A stretch of DNA of 64,000 nucleotides from G965212025 sp965237985 (GTDB taxonomy: Bacteria; Pseudomonadota; Gammaproteobacteria; Poriferisulfidales; Oxydemutatoraceae), in the NCBI GenBank assembly GCA_965237985.1, contig OZ250161.1, forward strand, positions 1,550,001-1,614,000, given 5' to 3'. Position 1 is the first letter of the stretch. Each line of letters begins with the position of its first letter. The position numbers and the translations under genes were made by a program. Under the pieces are notes generated by a model that saw only the letters and a list, made by a program, of their open reading frames with translations, made no database searches and was not told the origin of the DNA. Shown here in pieces: positions 9,203-19,266 of the stretch.

Positions 9203-9549
9203 GCTGTAGCGAGCGGGCCGTTGCCGATTGCATTGGCGTAAATGGCCTCGGAAGATAGGCGTTGATGAAACGACCCAACCTTCCGGAGGCCAATATGCAA
9301 ATCCATGGATTGCACAAGAACGTTTATAGACTTTAGGCCTACGCCCGTACACAGGAATGTCTTGATGTCTATCGACAACAACATAAAGACAAGGTGCGGC
9401 GATGGAATGACCTGAAAGCCGAGGGGGTCAGCGATGAGAAGTGCCAATACTTTGTCGGCATCTCGCGCGCATCCTATTACCGTTACAGGCAGGTTTTGCA
9501 TGACCTTAAGCGGGGTATTGTGCCGCCGTCGAAACGACCAAGGCGGGTC
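9203..9549 (+). mobile_element. Partial second copy of the IS left part
   Basis: Bases 9203-9549 match 9621-9967 of the adjacent full element almost base for base, 418 bp apart. The fragment holds the transposase start region, including the in-frame TAG at codon 14, and ends abruptly in the basic region RPRRV. It lacks the first 70 or so bases and the catalytic core, so it cannot be functional. Confidence 0.85.
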
Positions 9550-10753
9550 TGAATAGGTTCAGATAGATGTGAGACTCCGGCGGTTACTCTGCAGCCCGTG
9601 AAGCGCGCCCTTATGGAGCGCTGTAGCGAGCGGGGCGTTGCCGATTGCATTGGTGTAAATGGCCTCGGAAGATAGGTGTTGATGAAACGACCCAACCTTT
9701 CGGAGGCCAATATGCAAATCCATGGATTGCACAAGAACGTTTATAGACTTTAGGCCTACGCCCGTACACAGGAATGTCTTGATGTCTATCGACAACAACA
9801 TAAAGACAAGGTGCGGCGATGGAATGACCTGAAAGCCGAGGGGGTCAGCGATGAGAAGTGCCAATACTTTGTCGGCATCTCGCGCGCATCCTATTACCGT
9901 TACAGGCAGGTTTTGCATGACCTTGAGCGGGGTATTGTGCCGCCGTCGAAACGACCAAGGCGGGTCAACAAACCTCTGTGGGGGGAGGCCGATTTACAGC
10001 TCGTGCTGCGGGTCCGGCGCGAAAACCCGACCTATGGGCAAAGAAAAGATCGCGGTTATTCTTCAACGCGATCACGGCGCCTCTATCAGCACCAGTACGG
10101 TCGGGCGGATCCTGAAGCGATTGTTCGACAGGGGATTGATCCAAAAGTCGCTGTCAGCACCGCACCCGAAGAGGAAGCGAGACTTTCGAAAATCCCATGC
10201 CCGGCCCTGGACCTACAAAGATTATGGCAAAATGCACCTGTGCGAACGGGTCCAGGTCGATCACATGACAGTGCACAAAAACGGCGTCACCTGCAAACAC
10301 TTCCAAGCCTGGGAGCGCTGCTCAAAGTTTATTCATGCGCAAGTTTATTCGAACGCCAAAGCAACCTCTGCCAAAAGGTTCCTGACCGAACTTGTCGAAA
10401 AGCCCCCTTTCACGATCTGCTCCATACAGGTTGATGGCGGATCGGAGTTCATGGCCGAATTCGAGACCGCCTGCCAGGAACTCACCATCGAACTTATCGT
10501 CCTGCCGCCAAGCAAACCGACCTACAACGGCGGCGTCGAACGGGGAAACCGAACCTTCAAAGAAGAATTCTGTTACCGAGCTGACCTGCTCGCAGATTCC
10601 ATTGGGGCCATCAGATATGAACTCAAAAATGCCGTCCTCAAATACAACACATACCGGCCGCACAAAAACTTGAACGGGAAGACACCAATGGCCTATATTC
10701 ACAACACCTTCTCCGAGGTCGGTAAGATGTCTCAGATCATGTAAACCATTACA
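9550..10753 (+). mobile_element. IS element with DDE integrase-type transposase
   Basis: The element is about 1.2 kb. Its ends are imperfect inverted repeats: left TGAATAGGTTCAGATAGATG (from 9550), right, read inward on the other strand, TGTAATGGTTTACATGATCT (from 10753); both continue with TGAGAC. No matching target duplication is visible (GCGGGTC left, CTCAGGG right), which fits later rearrangement by the partial copy on the left. The integrase core resembles IS481/IS3-type transposases; family assignment is not certain. Confidence 0.7.
9712..10744 (+). pseudogene. IS transposase, broken by a stop codon and a frameshift
   Basis: The reading frame starts at ATG 9712 with CGGAGG just upstream, but meets TAG at codon 14 (9751-9753). 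Further down, at the GGG of 10036-10038, the frame must move by one base: NPTYG in the first frame continues as KEKIAVILQRDHG in the second. After that come a helix-turn-helix (STVGRILKRL), the first Asp in QVDHMTVHK, the second in QVDGGSEF and the Glu in GGVERGNRTFKEEF, i.e. a DDE rve core, ending at TAA 10742-10744. An internal GTG at 9811 could bypass the TAG. Probably inactive, unless programmed frameshifting is used. Confidence 0.75.
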
Positions 10754-11007
10754 CTCAGGGGTAAGTCTTTGTCCCTCTCCAAGGTCTCAATAACATCACG
10801 AACCACAGGATGCTCGTTCGTGGCCAGGTCTCCAAATTTTTCACGAATGAGTTTGGTGAAATTTGTACGAGCCGGACTTGGTTCGCCATTTCCAGGACCA
10901 ACTCTTGGTACCTTTTTAACGGCACCCAATTGACCATTTTCAGCCAGAACAATCTGGGCTGCCACATTCTGCCTCGCCACTTTGTAGTAGTAGTCGAACT
11001 TCAACAT
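10754..11007 (-). pseudogene. 5' part of a small gene cut by the IS
   Basis: A minus-strand frame starts with ATG at 11007, preceded by GGAG and GAAGG in good position. It encodes about 85 residues beginning MLKFDYYYKVARQNV and containing TKLIREKFGDLATNEH before entering the IS inverted repeat, where it reads seven foreign codons to a stop at 10732. Not recognised as any family. See the proposed 3' part at 9062-9202. Confidence 0.4.
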
Positions 11008-11183
11008 CCTTCAGTTCTCCGGTTCATTTCAGGTACCACTGGAAAAACGTCACTTCACATAATTCAGCAACCACCTCGCCCTGACTCTAGCACAGCAAAA
11101 GATCGGGTGACAGGGCGCGCACAGGATGCCCTCGGAAAAATAGATTTCCGTTTTTCTACCTTGAGTGATAGAGTCAAGCTTCA

Positions 11184-12617
11184 ATGCCGGATTTGGAAGC
11201 AATAAAGAAGCCCGTGCACGACGATCTCGCATCGTTGACAGCCGTGTCCCATCTGGATGGGCGCTACGTTGCACAAACACGGGAGCTCAGGCGATTTTTT
11301 AGCGAATATGGCTTGATCGAGTATCGAGTTCGGGTAGAAATTGAATGGCTCATTCACCTGTGTCGAGAGGGCATTTTTTCTTGTGGCACGACTGCGAATG
11401 AAGCTGAAATACGGTTACGAGGTCTGGTCAGCAACTTCAATGAGCAGAGCGCTTTGGAAGTCAAGGCGATTGAATCGCACACCAACCACGACGTCAAGGC
11501 AGTCGAGTATTTTTTGCAAAACAGACTCGCAGAACAGGAGGAATTGCTTGCGTTGAGGCCCGCGGTTCATTTTGGATGTACATCCTGGGATATCAATAAC
11601 ATCGCGTACGCACTTATTTTGAAAACGTTTCGCCAGGATATTCTTTTACCGAAATTGGAGAAAATATCTGAGATGCTCCTGGTTCTTGCCGAGCGCTACG
11701 CCGATCTGCCGATGCTGGCAAGGACCCATGCTCAGCCGGCCTCGCCGACCACCCTCGGCAAGGAGTTCGCAAATTTTTCCTATCGCCTGCATCAGCGGAT
11801 CGAACGCATTGCGCAGCATCGTTTCACAGCAAAAATGAACGGTGCCGTAGGCAACTACAATGCGCATTTTGCAGCGTGTCCGGACGTGGACTGGGAACGC
11901 CTGAGTGAAAAATTTCTGCAATCTCTGGGACTGGTCGTCAATCCTTATACCACCCAGATTGAACCATACGACAACTTCGCAGATTTTTTTGATGCTTGGG
12001 CACGGCTGAATTCTGTTTTAATTGATCTTAGCCGTGACATCTGGGGCTGGTTCGCACTGAATTATTTTCGCCATGAAGTCACTTCTCTGGAAGAAGTTGG
12101 TTCGTCAACCATGCCTCACAAAGTGAACCCGATAGAATTTGAAAACGCGGAGGGCAACCTCGGGAGCGCGAACGCATTGGCACAGCATTTTTCCAGCAAA
12201 CTGCCGATTTCCCGGTGGCAAAGAGACTTGTCCGATTCCACTGTTTTGCGTCAGTTGGGTTTTGTGTCTGGCAACAGTTTGATTGCGTACAATTCGTTGC
12301 TGAAAGGTTTGGGGAAATTGCGTGTGAATTCGCAGTCCCTGAGCGACGAGCTGTCTGAACATCCGGAAGTTCTCGCTGAAGCAATACAGTCGGCACTGCG
12401 CTTTCACGGAGTAAGCGGCACTTATGAAAAACTGAAAAGCTTGACTCGGGGCAGAAAAGTCTCTCTGCCGGATCTGCGCGATTTTATTCGTACAAGCCCA
12501 CTGGCTGAGGATGCGAAATGCCGCCTGCTCAAAATGTCGCCTGCAGACTACACAGGTATCGCCGCAAAGCTGGCGCGTAATTTGAGGACAACTGTCAAAG
12601 GCGAAACCAAGAGCTGA
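11184..12617 (+). CDS. purB: Adenylosuccinate lyase
   Basis: PurB cleaves SAICAR and adenylosuccinate, each releasing fumarate, in purine synthesis. The 477-residue product belongs to the fumarase/aspartase superfamily and to the E. coli-like branch: it has TAVSHLDGRY near the N-terminus, ARTHAQPASPTTLGKE in the middle and the superfamily signature SSTMPHKVNPIEFENAEGN. The C-terminal domain is complete. Pieces of the 3' third are repeated downstream. Confidence 0.96.
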   Translation: MPDLEAIKKPVHDDLASLTAVSHLDGRYVAQTRELRRFFSEYGLIEYRVRVEIEWLIHLCREGIFSCGTTANEAEIRLRGLVSNFNEQSALEVKAIESHTNHDVKAVEYFLQNRLAEQEELLALRPAVHFGCTSWDINNIAYALILKTFRQDILLPKLEKISEMLLVLAERYADLPMLARTHAQPASPTTLGKEFANFSYRLHQRIERIAQHRFTAKMNGAVGNYNAHFAACPDVDWERLSEKFLQSLGLVVNPYTTQIEPYDNFADFFDAWARLNSVLIDLSRDIWGWFALNYFRHEVTSLEEVGSSTMPHKVNPIEFENAEGNLGSANALAQHFSSKLPISRWQRDLSDSTVLRQLGFVSGNSLIAYNSLLKGLGKLRVNSQSLSDELSEHPEVLAEAIQSALRFHGVSGTYEKLKSLTRGRKVSLPDLRDFIRTSPLAEDAKCRLLKMSPADYTGIAAKLARNLRTTVKGETKS

Positions 12618-13022
12618 AGCTGAAGAAGGGCAATAAAGCTCTGTTTTGAGCGACGAGCTGTCTGAACATCCGGAAGTTCTCGCTGAAGCAATACAGTCGG
12701 CACTGCGCTTTCACGGAGTAAGCGGCACTTATGAAAAACTGAAAAGCTTGACTCGGGGCAGAAAAGTGAGGACAACTGTCAAAGGCGAAACCAAGAGCTG
12801 AAGCTCTCCGGAAGTTCTCGCTGAAGCAATACAGTCGGCACTGCCGGATCTGCGCGATTTTATTCGTACAAGCCCACTGGCTGAGGATGCGAAATGCCGC
12901 CTGCTCAAAATGTCGCCTGCAGACTACACAGGTATCGCCGCAAAGCTGGCGCGTAATTTGAGGACAACTGTCAAAGGCGAAACCAAGAGCTGAAGCTGAA
13001 GAAGGGCAATAAAGCTCTGTTT
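12618..13022 (+). repeat. Scrambled copies of the purB 3' end
   Basis: Two further copies of the purB tail follow the gene. Copy 2 (about 12648-12801) repeats 12341-12460, then skips to the last codons around 12584. Copy 3 (about 12806-13020) repeats 12362-12398, skips to 12466 and continues through the purB stop and the trailing GAAGAAGGGCAATAAAGCTC. Each copy thus carries a different internal deletion. None has a start codon for a useful product. Confidence 0.9.
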
Positions 13023-14033
13023 TTATTTTTCGACTTTCAGAAAGTCTGCTTCTTTTTTGCTCAAGTCATCATAAGCTTTTTCTGCGACCCGGTAGAGCCA
13101 GAGCTTCAGTTTGTTATTAAGAGTTTTGGCTTCGGACTGGCTTCCCGCGTCTGCCGTGCTGAGCGCAGTGGAACTTATGGAAAACCAAGGCTGCGAGTTT
13201 TCCTGGTATGCGTCTATTGTGACGACCAGTCCGTTGAAAGTTTCATATTCAGCCCTGAGAACGTTGGCGGGAAAATCCGTCACCGTGCTTTCACGTCTTT
13301 TAACATCCAGAAAATTCAACGGGTCCACCAGGTAGCTGAGATCATTCAGGGCATTTTCATTGACGGGAGTGTCCGAGGACAGAGAGACAATGCTCAGATC
13401 GTCGCGCGGACGTTCACGCTGGATCAGCAGGGTGGACACACTGTCTTTTCGGGTGATTTTTATTTCTCTGATATCTCCGGAAACCAGGCTTAGAACCAGA
13501 TTGTCAACCCAGTCCAGCGCTTTTTCTGGCACTTCCAGCAATTGATTGATCAACCAGGCATAGTCTTGCCCGTAAATTCTGACATAGCGGGCATCATTCA
13601 TTTTGTGGCTGAGCTTGCCAATGATCAGTTGCCATTGGCCGTCCCCGTACATGCCAAAGAAAGTATTTTTTGCCCCCGGGACCTGTGGATCTTCAACACC
13701 CAGTTCTTTGTAAAACTTGCGGTTATCCGTTTTTTGTTCAATGGTTTTCGCTTCCAGAATTTCTTGCAGAAGTTTTCTGATTTTGTGTGTGTCTGCGGGA
13801 TAACCATCCAGTTCCGACACCTGCCATCCGCGCCCAGGGAAACGCTTGAGTTCGGTCTTTTCATTTTCCCTGTGTACCGCGATCTTCGTCAAACTGTTCA
13901 GTTTTTCGAGTGAGAAATCTGCAAAAAGCGGGGCTTCACTGCTGGCATGCGTTTTTTCTTTTTCTGACTGGAAAAAGCCGATTGCCAGAACCGTCAGGAC
14001 GATGCCAAGTACCAGCAACAGAATGTTTCTCAT
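13023..14033 (-). CDS. DUF4340 domain protein of a Gld-type ABC operon
   Basis: The 336-residue product has one N-terminal membrane segment (residues 3-21, LLLVLGIVLTVLAIGF) and a large periplasmic part of DUF4340 type, with the two-fold repeat typical of that family (LTKIAVHRENEKTELKRF near the start, IREIKITRKDS later). It is the last gene of a minus-strand operon with ABC ATPase, permease and GldG-like protein, overlapping the preceding gene by four bases. In other bacteria such proteins are always seen with GldG-type partners; the exported substrate is unknown. Confidence 0.8.
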   Translation of the reverse strand: MRNILLLVLGIVLTVLAIGFFQSEKEKTHASSEAPLFADFSLEKLNSLTKIAVHRENEKTELKRFPGRGWQVSELDGYPADTHKIRKLLQEILEAKTIEQKTDNRKFYKELGVEDPQVPGAKNTFFGMYGDGQWQLIIGKLSHKMNDARYVRIYGQDYAWLINQLLEVPEKALDWVDNLVLSLVSGDIREIKITRKDSVSTLLIQRERPRDDLSIVSLSSDTPVNENALNDLSYLVDPLNFLDVKRRESTVTDFPANVLRAEYETFNGLVVTIDAYQENSQPWFSISSTALSTADAGSQSEAKTLNNKLKLWLYRVAEKAYDDLSKKEADFLKVEK

Positions 14034-15907
14034 AGCGAACGACTCCTTTTACGTTTCCTGAAAAGGGCAACAACAAGTGCCACCATCACTACCAGCGTGG
14101 GGATCAGGCCGATATTGAAAATCTTGAGCCTGGTGCCCAGTTCTTCGATGTCCTTGTTCTGTTCATGGCGCACTTCGCGAAGTTTTTTGCGAACGACAAC
14201 GACATTTTCCCTGAATTTGTTGACTTCCCGGCGCTGTTCCGCTGTCAACAAAGGAGAGTTTGCGTCACTGCGTTTCGCCTGTAATTCGGATAATTTTGCT
14301 TCGGTTATCCGTAGCTCCCCTTGGAGTTTCTCTTCAGTTTTGCGATAGCGTTTATTGGCAGCGGCTTCAATTTCAGAAACGCGGGTGAAAGGACGAAAAA
14401 AAGCTTCACGCCCACGAATGCCTATCAAATCCGAGCTGCCAGACAGGTTTTCAATCACATTGAGTACGAAAGTGCCATTGCCGGCAAAAGCCTGCACAAT
14501 GCGCTGACCGAAAAAAGATTGCACATTCACCCACATGCGGTCGCTCAGTATGTCCACGTCCGCAACCACCACCAGATTCGCTGGTGTCTGGGTGCTTTTC
14601 AGGTGTGTCGATGTCGCGTCCGGTGTTACAGGGGGAGTCCCAAAAGCGCTTTTCAGATCACCCGATATTCTGGCGGCGAGGCTTAGATTCGGTTCTTTTT
14701 TGGCACTGCGAAACACGTTGCGCAACATCTCCTGTGAGGACAGAAAAGGAACCGAAGAAATATCCAGCAATGCCGAGTCCTGTCCAGTATGAACCAGAGA
14801 CTCCAGCTGGACTTTTGAGTCATCCGGGTATGGCTTCACGTATGAGCTCAATGCAAAATTGAGAATTTGCAGATGCTGCATGACGACATCATTTTTATCG
14901 AAATCCGCTGCAGTCATGCCGAGCATGGAGAAATGGCTGAAACGTTGTTGCTTCGATGTGTTTACCTGCAATGAGCGCGGCGGATCCGCCACAATTTTTT
15001 CCGGAACTTCAAAACCCCATTTTCGAAACAGCTCATTCAACGAAGAACTCTTGTATTTCGGCGAGGAAAAATCACGTGGCTGCTGGACAACATCTTCCAC
15101 CTCAGCGAAAGGGTCAACGAAAAACAGAGCACGGCCACCGCGCATGATGAATTGATCAATTGCGTACAAGGTTTTTGGCTGCAAATCTTTAGGATGGACT
15201 ACCATTAAAACTTTGACTTCCGGGGCAATGGTTTCGATGGTCTGGTCGATCAGCCGAAGCTCGAAGAGCTGGCGCATTTGTTCGGCAATGACCCACGGAT
15301 TGTTGCGCTGCCCGGTAGCCGGGTCAATGGCGGGGGGCGACATGTCCAGTGAGGTCATCAGGGCGACCACAGGTCGTTTCATTTCCACGAGCCGGTAAAT
15401 CATTTTGTCAATTTCGTATTCCAGGAGATCTTCTTTTTCCGGCTGCAAAAAAGGAATGACTTCGACTCCGTCCAAGGAATTGGTTGCCGCCAGGCCAAAA
15501 TACAATGACCGGCCACTGGGCAGCACGACGGCCTGTATCCCTAGGCGCGTCGCACGGTCCTCGGTTTCGGAAAAAGGTTCCGGGTCAACAAAATGCAATT
15601 TGATATGGTCATTGGAGTTGGCGGCAAATTCTTCGAGTACTTCACGGACGCGAAGCGCGTAATTCCTGATTTCGGGACGTTCCCGCGAGACTTGCTCCGA
15701 GAAAAAAAAGTAAAAATTCAACGAAGTGTCAATCTTGTTCAACAGGCGGTATGTCCCTTCGTTGAGGGTAAACAACTTGTCCTCGGTCAAATCCAGTTTG
15801 TGGCCTTGCAAAACCAAATTGCTTAGGGCAATCAGAGCTACGAACAACACGACCAGCAACGGCAAAGTCAAGGCGTGATTGAAATTCTGCAACTTGAACA
15901 GGTTCAC
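14030..15907 (-). CDS. GldG-like ABC-associated membrane protein
   Basis: This 625-residue protein has an N-terminal membrane segment (about 15-35), the extracytoplasmic GldG/ABC_transp_aux region (LDLTEDKLFTLNEGTYRLL, later MLVVHPKDLQPKTLYAIDQF and GRALFFVDPF), a coiled-coil near the end (about 510-595, rich in Glu, Lys and Arg) and a C-terminal membrane segment followed by a basic tail RKRKRSRSL. In gliding Bacteroidetes GldG works with GldF and GldA; in proteobacteria the role is not known. It overlaps both neighbours by four bases. Confidence 0.82.
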   Translation of the reverse strand: MNLFKLQNFNHALTLPLLVVLFVALIALSNLVLQGHKLDLTEDKLFTLNEGTYRLLNKIDTSLNFYFFFSEQVSRERPEIRNYALRVREVLEEFAANSNDHIKLHFVDPEPFSETEDRATRLGIQAVVLPSGRSLYFGLAATNSLDGVEVIPFLQPEKEDLLEYEIDKMIYRLVEMKRPVVALMTSLDMSPPAIDPATGQRNNPWVIAEQMRQLFELRLIDQTIETIAPEVKVLMVVHPKDLQPKTLYAIDQFIMRGGRALFFVDPFAEVEDVVQQPRDFSSPKYKSSSLNELFRKWGFEVPEKIVADPPRSLQVNTSKQQRFSHFSMLGMTAADFDKNDVVMQHLQILNFALSSYVKPYPDDSKVQLESLVHTGQDSALLDISSVPFLSSQEMLRNVFRSAKKEPNLSLAARISGDLKSAFGTPPVTPDATSTHLKSTQTPANLVVVADVDILSDRMWVNVQSFFGQRIVQAFAGNGTFVLNVIENLSGSSDLIGIRGREAFFRPFTRVSEIEAAANKRYRKTEEKLQGELRITEAKLSELQAKRSDANSPLLTAEQRREVNKFRENVVVVRKKLREVRHEQNKDIEELGTRLKIFNIGLIPTLVVMVALVVALFRKRKRSRSL

Positions 15908-16638
15908 GATGCCTTCCGTTGCTCAAGAACAATCACATTGGCTGCCAGCCAGAAAACAATCATCAACAGGAAAAAGACAATGTCTCGCAAATCGATCACT
16001 CCCCTGCTGATAGCCGCGAAATGCGAATAGAAACTCAAGGAAGAAATCGTGTCCACCACGATCTGGGGAAACCACAGCTGGAAAAAGTCCAGAATCAGAG
16101 GCAGGCTGCTTAACAGAAAGGCAAAGCAGATCACCAGGCTGACGATGAAAGCGATCACCTGGTTTTTTGTGGTTGCTGAAATGCAGGAACCGATTGCCAG
16201 GTAGGCTCCGGACATAAGAAAGCTTCCCAGGAAGGCTGCCAGTATGGTTCCGTTGTCAGGCGCGCCAAGGTAGTTCACGGTGAGCCAGATGGGGAATGTG
16301 AGTGCCAAGGCCAAAGCCAGGAAAGCCCAGGCGGCAAGGAACTTTCCCAGCACAGCCTGAGACATGGTTATCGGCAGCGTCATCAGCAATTCTATAGTGC
16401 CTGTTTTACGCTCTTCTGCCCAAAGGCGCATGGAAATGGCAGGTATCAGGAACAGATACAACCACAAATGGAAATTGAAAAAGGGAACCAGGTCTGCTTG
16501 GCGACGTTCGTAAAAGCCGCCCAAGTAAAAAGTGAAGGAAGCGCTCAGCACCAGGAATATCACAATGAACAAATAAGCCAGAGGCGACGTGAAATAACTC
16601 GCCAGTTCACGACGCATGATGACCAGAATGTTTTTCAT
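15904..16638 (-). CDS. ABC transporter permease, GldF/ABC-2 type
   Basis: The 244-residue product has about six hydrophobic segments and the ABC-2 permease look: an N-terminal cytoplasmic start MKNILVIMRRELASYFTSP, then MRLWAEERKTGTIELLMTLP, which is the typical cytoplasmic loop motif of this family. It pairs with the ATPase encoded just upstream (four-base overlap) and with the GldG-like and DUF4340 proteins downstream. Substrate not predictable from sequence. Confidence 0.87.
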   Translation of the reverse strand: MKNILVIMRRELASYFTSPLAYLFIVIFLVLSASFTFYLGGFYERRQADLVPFFNFHLWLYLFLIPAISMRLWAEERKTGTIELLMTLPITMSQAVLGKFLAAWAFLALALALTFPIWLTVNYLGAPDNGTILAAFLGSFLMSGAYLAIGSCISATTKNQVIAFIVSLVICFAFLLSSLPLILDFFQLWFPQIVVDTISSLSFYSHFAAISRGVIDLRDIVFFLLMIVFWLAANVIVLEQRKAS

Positions 16639-17561
16639 GCGGTTTTCCCCGCGGTTATTTTTCTGAAAACATCTTCAAGGCGTCCCGTTTCCGGCCGCAG
16701 GTCGTGAACGGGCCATGCTCGGGCGGACGCATATTTCTTCAAGATTGGATAAATGGCTTCATTCTCATTTTTTGGAAAAATGATGACCCGTCCATGGACG
16801 AGGTCAGATTCCAGCTTTCCCACTTCCGGGAGGCTGCCCAGTTCTTTAAACAGGTCTTGATCGGCGAGAAACATGCTGGCAGCGTTGTTGTAACTGGAAC
16901 GGCACAACAAGGCTTCCGGTGTCTCATCGACCAGCAGCCGTCCTTCGGAAATGATCAGGACGCGGTTACATACGGCGGAAACTTCCTCAAGAATATGCGT
17001 TGAAATGATCACGGTTTTTTCGCTTGTCAGGGTGCGAATCAAGTTTCTGACCTGGTACTTCTGATTGGGGTCCAGACCATCCGTAGGTTCGTCAAGAATG
17101 AGAACTTTGGGATCATGCAGCAAAGTCTGGGCAAGACCGACTCGACGTTTGAAGCCTTTGGAAAGCGTGTCAATGGGTTTGTTGAAATTCGTTTCAAGTT
17201 GCAGAAGCTCCACGACATGGGTAATGGCCTTTTTGGCGGCGGTTCCCCTCAGGTTTCTGATGCGTGCCACGAATTGCAGAAACTCGCCCACAAACATTTC
17301 ACCGTACAGCGGTGCCCCTTCTGGCAAATAGCCGATTTCCCGTTTCGCAGCCACAGGAGAAACAGCGAGATCGTGCCCGCAGACTTTCACGCTACCGGAG
17401 CTGGGTGGGAAAAATCCGGCAATGATTTTCATGGTAGTTGACTTGCCCGCACCATTGGGGCCGAGAAATCCCAGCACTTGACCGGGCCCGGTCGTGAAGC
17501 TCAAGTCATCGACTGCAAGAACCGATTCGAAACGCTTGGTCAGATTGTTTACTTCAATCAT
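16635..17561 (-). CDS. ABC transporter ATP-binding protein, GldA type
   Basis: The 308-residue ATPase has Walker A GPNGAGKST (residues 34-42), signature LSKGFKRRVGLAQTLL, Walker B VLILDEPTDGLDP and the switch His in ISTHILEEV. A C-terminal extension of about 80 residues is typical of drug/Gld-type exporter ATPases. It is the first gene of the four-gene minus-strand operon. Which compound the system moves cannot be said. Confidence 0.9.
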   Translation of the reverse strand: MIEVNNLTKRFESVLAVDDLSFTTGPGQVLGFLGPNGAGKSTTMKIIAGFFPPSSGSVKVCGHDLAVSPVAAKREIGYLPEGAPLYGEMFVGEFLQFVARIRNLRGTAAKKAITHVVELLQLETNFNKPIDTLSKGFKRRVGLAQTLLHDPKVLILDEPTDGLDPNQKYQVRNLIRTLTSEKTVIISTHILEEVSAVCNRVLIISEGRLLVDETPEALLCRSSYNNAASMFLADQDLFKELGSLPEVGKLESDLVHGRVIIFPKNENEAIYPILKKYASARAWPVHDLRPETGRLEDVFRKITAGKTA

Positions 17562-18186
17562 GATTTTCAGTAGTCGGTCTTGAATTCATCAAATTTGGCT
17601 CAAAACGCCTGAGTGGCACAGACCAGCCACCGGTTCTTCTGCTTCATTGCTGTTGGCTTCATTTTTTGCTTTACAAAACTCCTTTGAAACACCGCTGGTT
17701 ACCAGGCACAAAACAGAGTCCGCCGCCGCCGACAAATTGTTTCGACGGGTTTCCACCACGCACCTGCACCCGCCAGCTTATGACCGCCGACCATACATTC
17801 GCCTTGTGATTACCCCTCACAACTTGATGCGATTGACCTTGCTTCCCGAACGGGCCTTTGAATACTTGCCAATGGCTCGCCACCTTGGTCGACTGGAGGC
17901 TTTCTCACATCAAACCGATTCTTCAGACAATCTCGAAAGCAGTCTTGGTTGTCCGTTTTCAAACCGCCAATCAGCCTCACGCCAGCCTCCTCAAAAGGCC
18001 GGAAAGCCATCGTAATTATAGTCAAAATCTGTAGATTTCAAACAACAAGAGCCACAGCGAATCATTGCACAAAGTTTTTGACTGCGATGGATTCAAAAGC
18101 GACCAGCTACGAGGAGAAGCGCCAATATGGGTGAGGGAGGTGGGGTGGCCCGGAGCTTTGGGCAGCAAAAGAGATGTGTTGCAGCG
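17562..18186. other. Intergenic region between the ABC operon and prfA
   Basis: About 625 bases. A 122-codon frame at 17647-18015 (+) and shorter minus-strand frames have no known motif, biased composition and no ribosome site, so I do not call a gene. The promoter of the ABC operon should lie at its left side. Confidence 0.4.
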
Positions 18187-19266
18187 TTACACGGATTCCA
18201 ACATGCGTTCGGTTTGGCGTTTTTGTGCCAGGGGCTCCAGCAATAATTCAAGTGCACCTTCCATCAGCTCAGGCAGGCGGTAAAGCGTCAAATCTATACG
18301 GTGATCGGTGACGCGGCGCTGCGGGAAATTGTAGGTCCTAATTCTTTCCGATCGGTCGCCGCCACCGACCAGGCTTTTTCTCTGTGCCGCAAGGTTCATT
18401 CTATTTTCCCGCTCGATTTTATCGAGGATGCGGGCTTTCAGTAGTGACATGGCCCGCTCCCTGTTGCGGTGTTGTGAGCTTTCGTCTTGGCATTCCACTT
18501 TGATTCCGGTAGGCAGGTGGACGATGCGTATGGCAGAGTCGGTTTTATTTACGTGTTGCCCACCAGCACCGGAAGCCCGGAAGGTATCGATTCTAAGTTC
18601 GGACGGCAACAATTCAATTTCTCCGGTTTTTTCGTTTTCAGGCAAGACAGCAACCGTGGCAGCTGAAGTGTGGATGCGTCCTTGTGATTCGGTTTCAGGG
18701 ATCCTTTGGACACGATGCACTCCAGATTCCGACTGCAGCAGATTGTAGATTCCAGGACCGCGCATCCTGACGATGGCTTCGCGGAAGCCGCCATGTTCCC
18801 CTTCGCTGAGATTGATGGTTTCGATTTTCCAGTTCTGATTTTCAGCATAGCGGCAATACATGCGAAACAGGTTGCCGGCAAAAATCGCGGCTTCAAGACC
18901 ACCCGTGCCGGCACGGATTTCCAGAAAAAGGCTTTGGATCTGTTGGCTGTCTTCGTGATAGAGGCAGTCGTGTATTTTTTCTGTAATGACTGCCAGCCTG
19001 CGACGCAGGGTTTCCGCCTCCTCGGCTGCGAATTCACCGATTTCCTCATCTGGGTCGTCCTGCATTTTTTCCACACCATTCAATTCCTTTTTTGTTTTGC
19101 AATAGGTATGGAAATGTTTCAGGTACGGCTGGTTCTGCGAGTACTCCTGACTGAGTTTTTGGTAATTTTTCCGGTTGGCTTGCGTGTCTGGGGCGGAAAG
19201 CTGCCTGATGATTTCTTTTTGTCTCAAATCCAGCACCTGCAGGCGGGAAAACAAGGCATGGTTCAT
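18187..19266 (-). CDS. prfA: Peptide chain release factor 1
   Basis: RF1 reads UAA and UAG and triggers peptide release on the ribosome. The 359-residue product has the codon-reading PxT tripeptide (PET, residues 190-192 in RIPETESQGRIHTS), the catalytic GGQ at 235-237 in SGAGGQHVNKTDSA, and the coiled-coil N-terminal domain. Its start overlaps the hemA stop by four bases, the classic hemA-prfA operon. Confidence 0.97.
   Translation of the reverse strand: MNHALFSRLQVLDLRQKEIIRQLSAPDTQANRKNYQKLSQEYSQNQPYLKHFHTYCKTKKELNGVEKMQDDPDEEIGEFAAEEAETLRRRLAVITEKIHDCLYHEDSQQIQSLFLEIRAGTGGLEAAIFAGNLFRMYCRYAENQNWKIETINLSEGEHGGFREAIVRMRGPGIYNLLQSESGVHRVQRIPETESQGRIHTSAATVAVLPENEKTGEIELLPSELRIDTFRASGAGGQHVNKTDSAIRIVHLPTGIKVECQDESSQHRNRERAMSLLKARILDKIERENRMNLAAQRKSLVGGGDRSERIRTYNFPQRRVTDHRIDLTLYRLPELMEGALELLLEPLAQKRQTERMLESV

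Noticed and set aside
17647..18015. 122-codon plus-strand frame between the ABC operon and prfA
   Set aside because: No ribosome site, no motif and protein composition typical of non-coding sequence.
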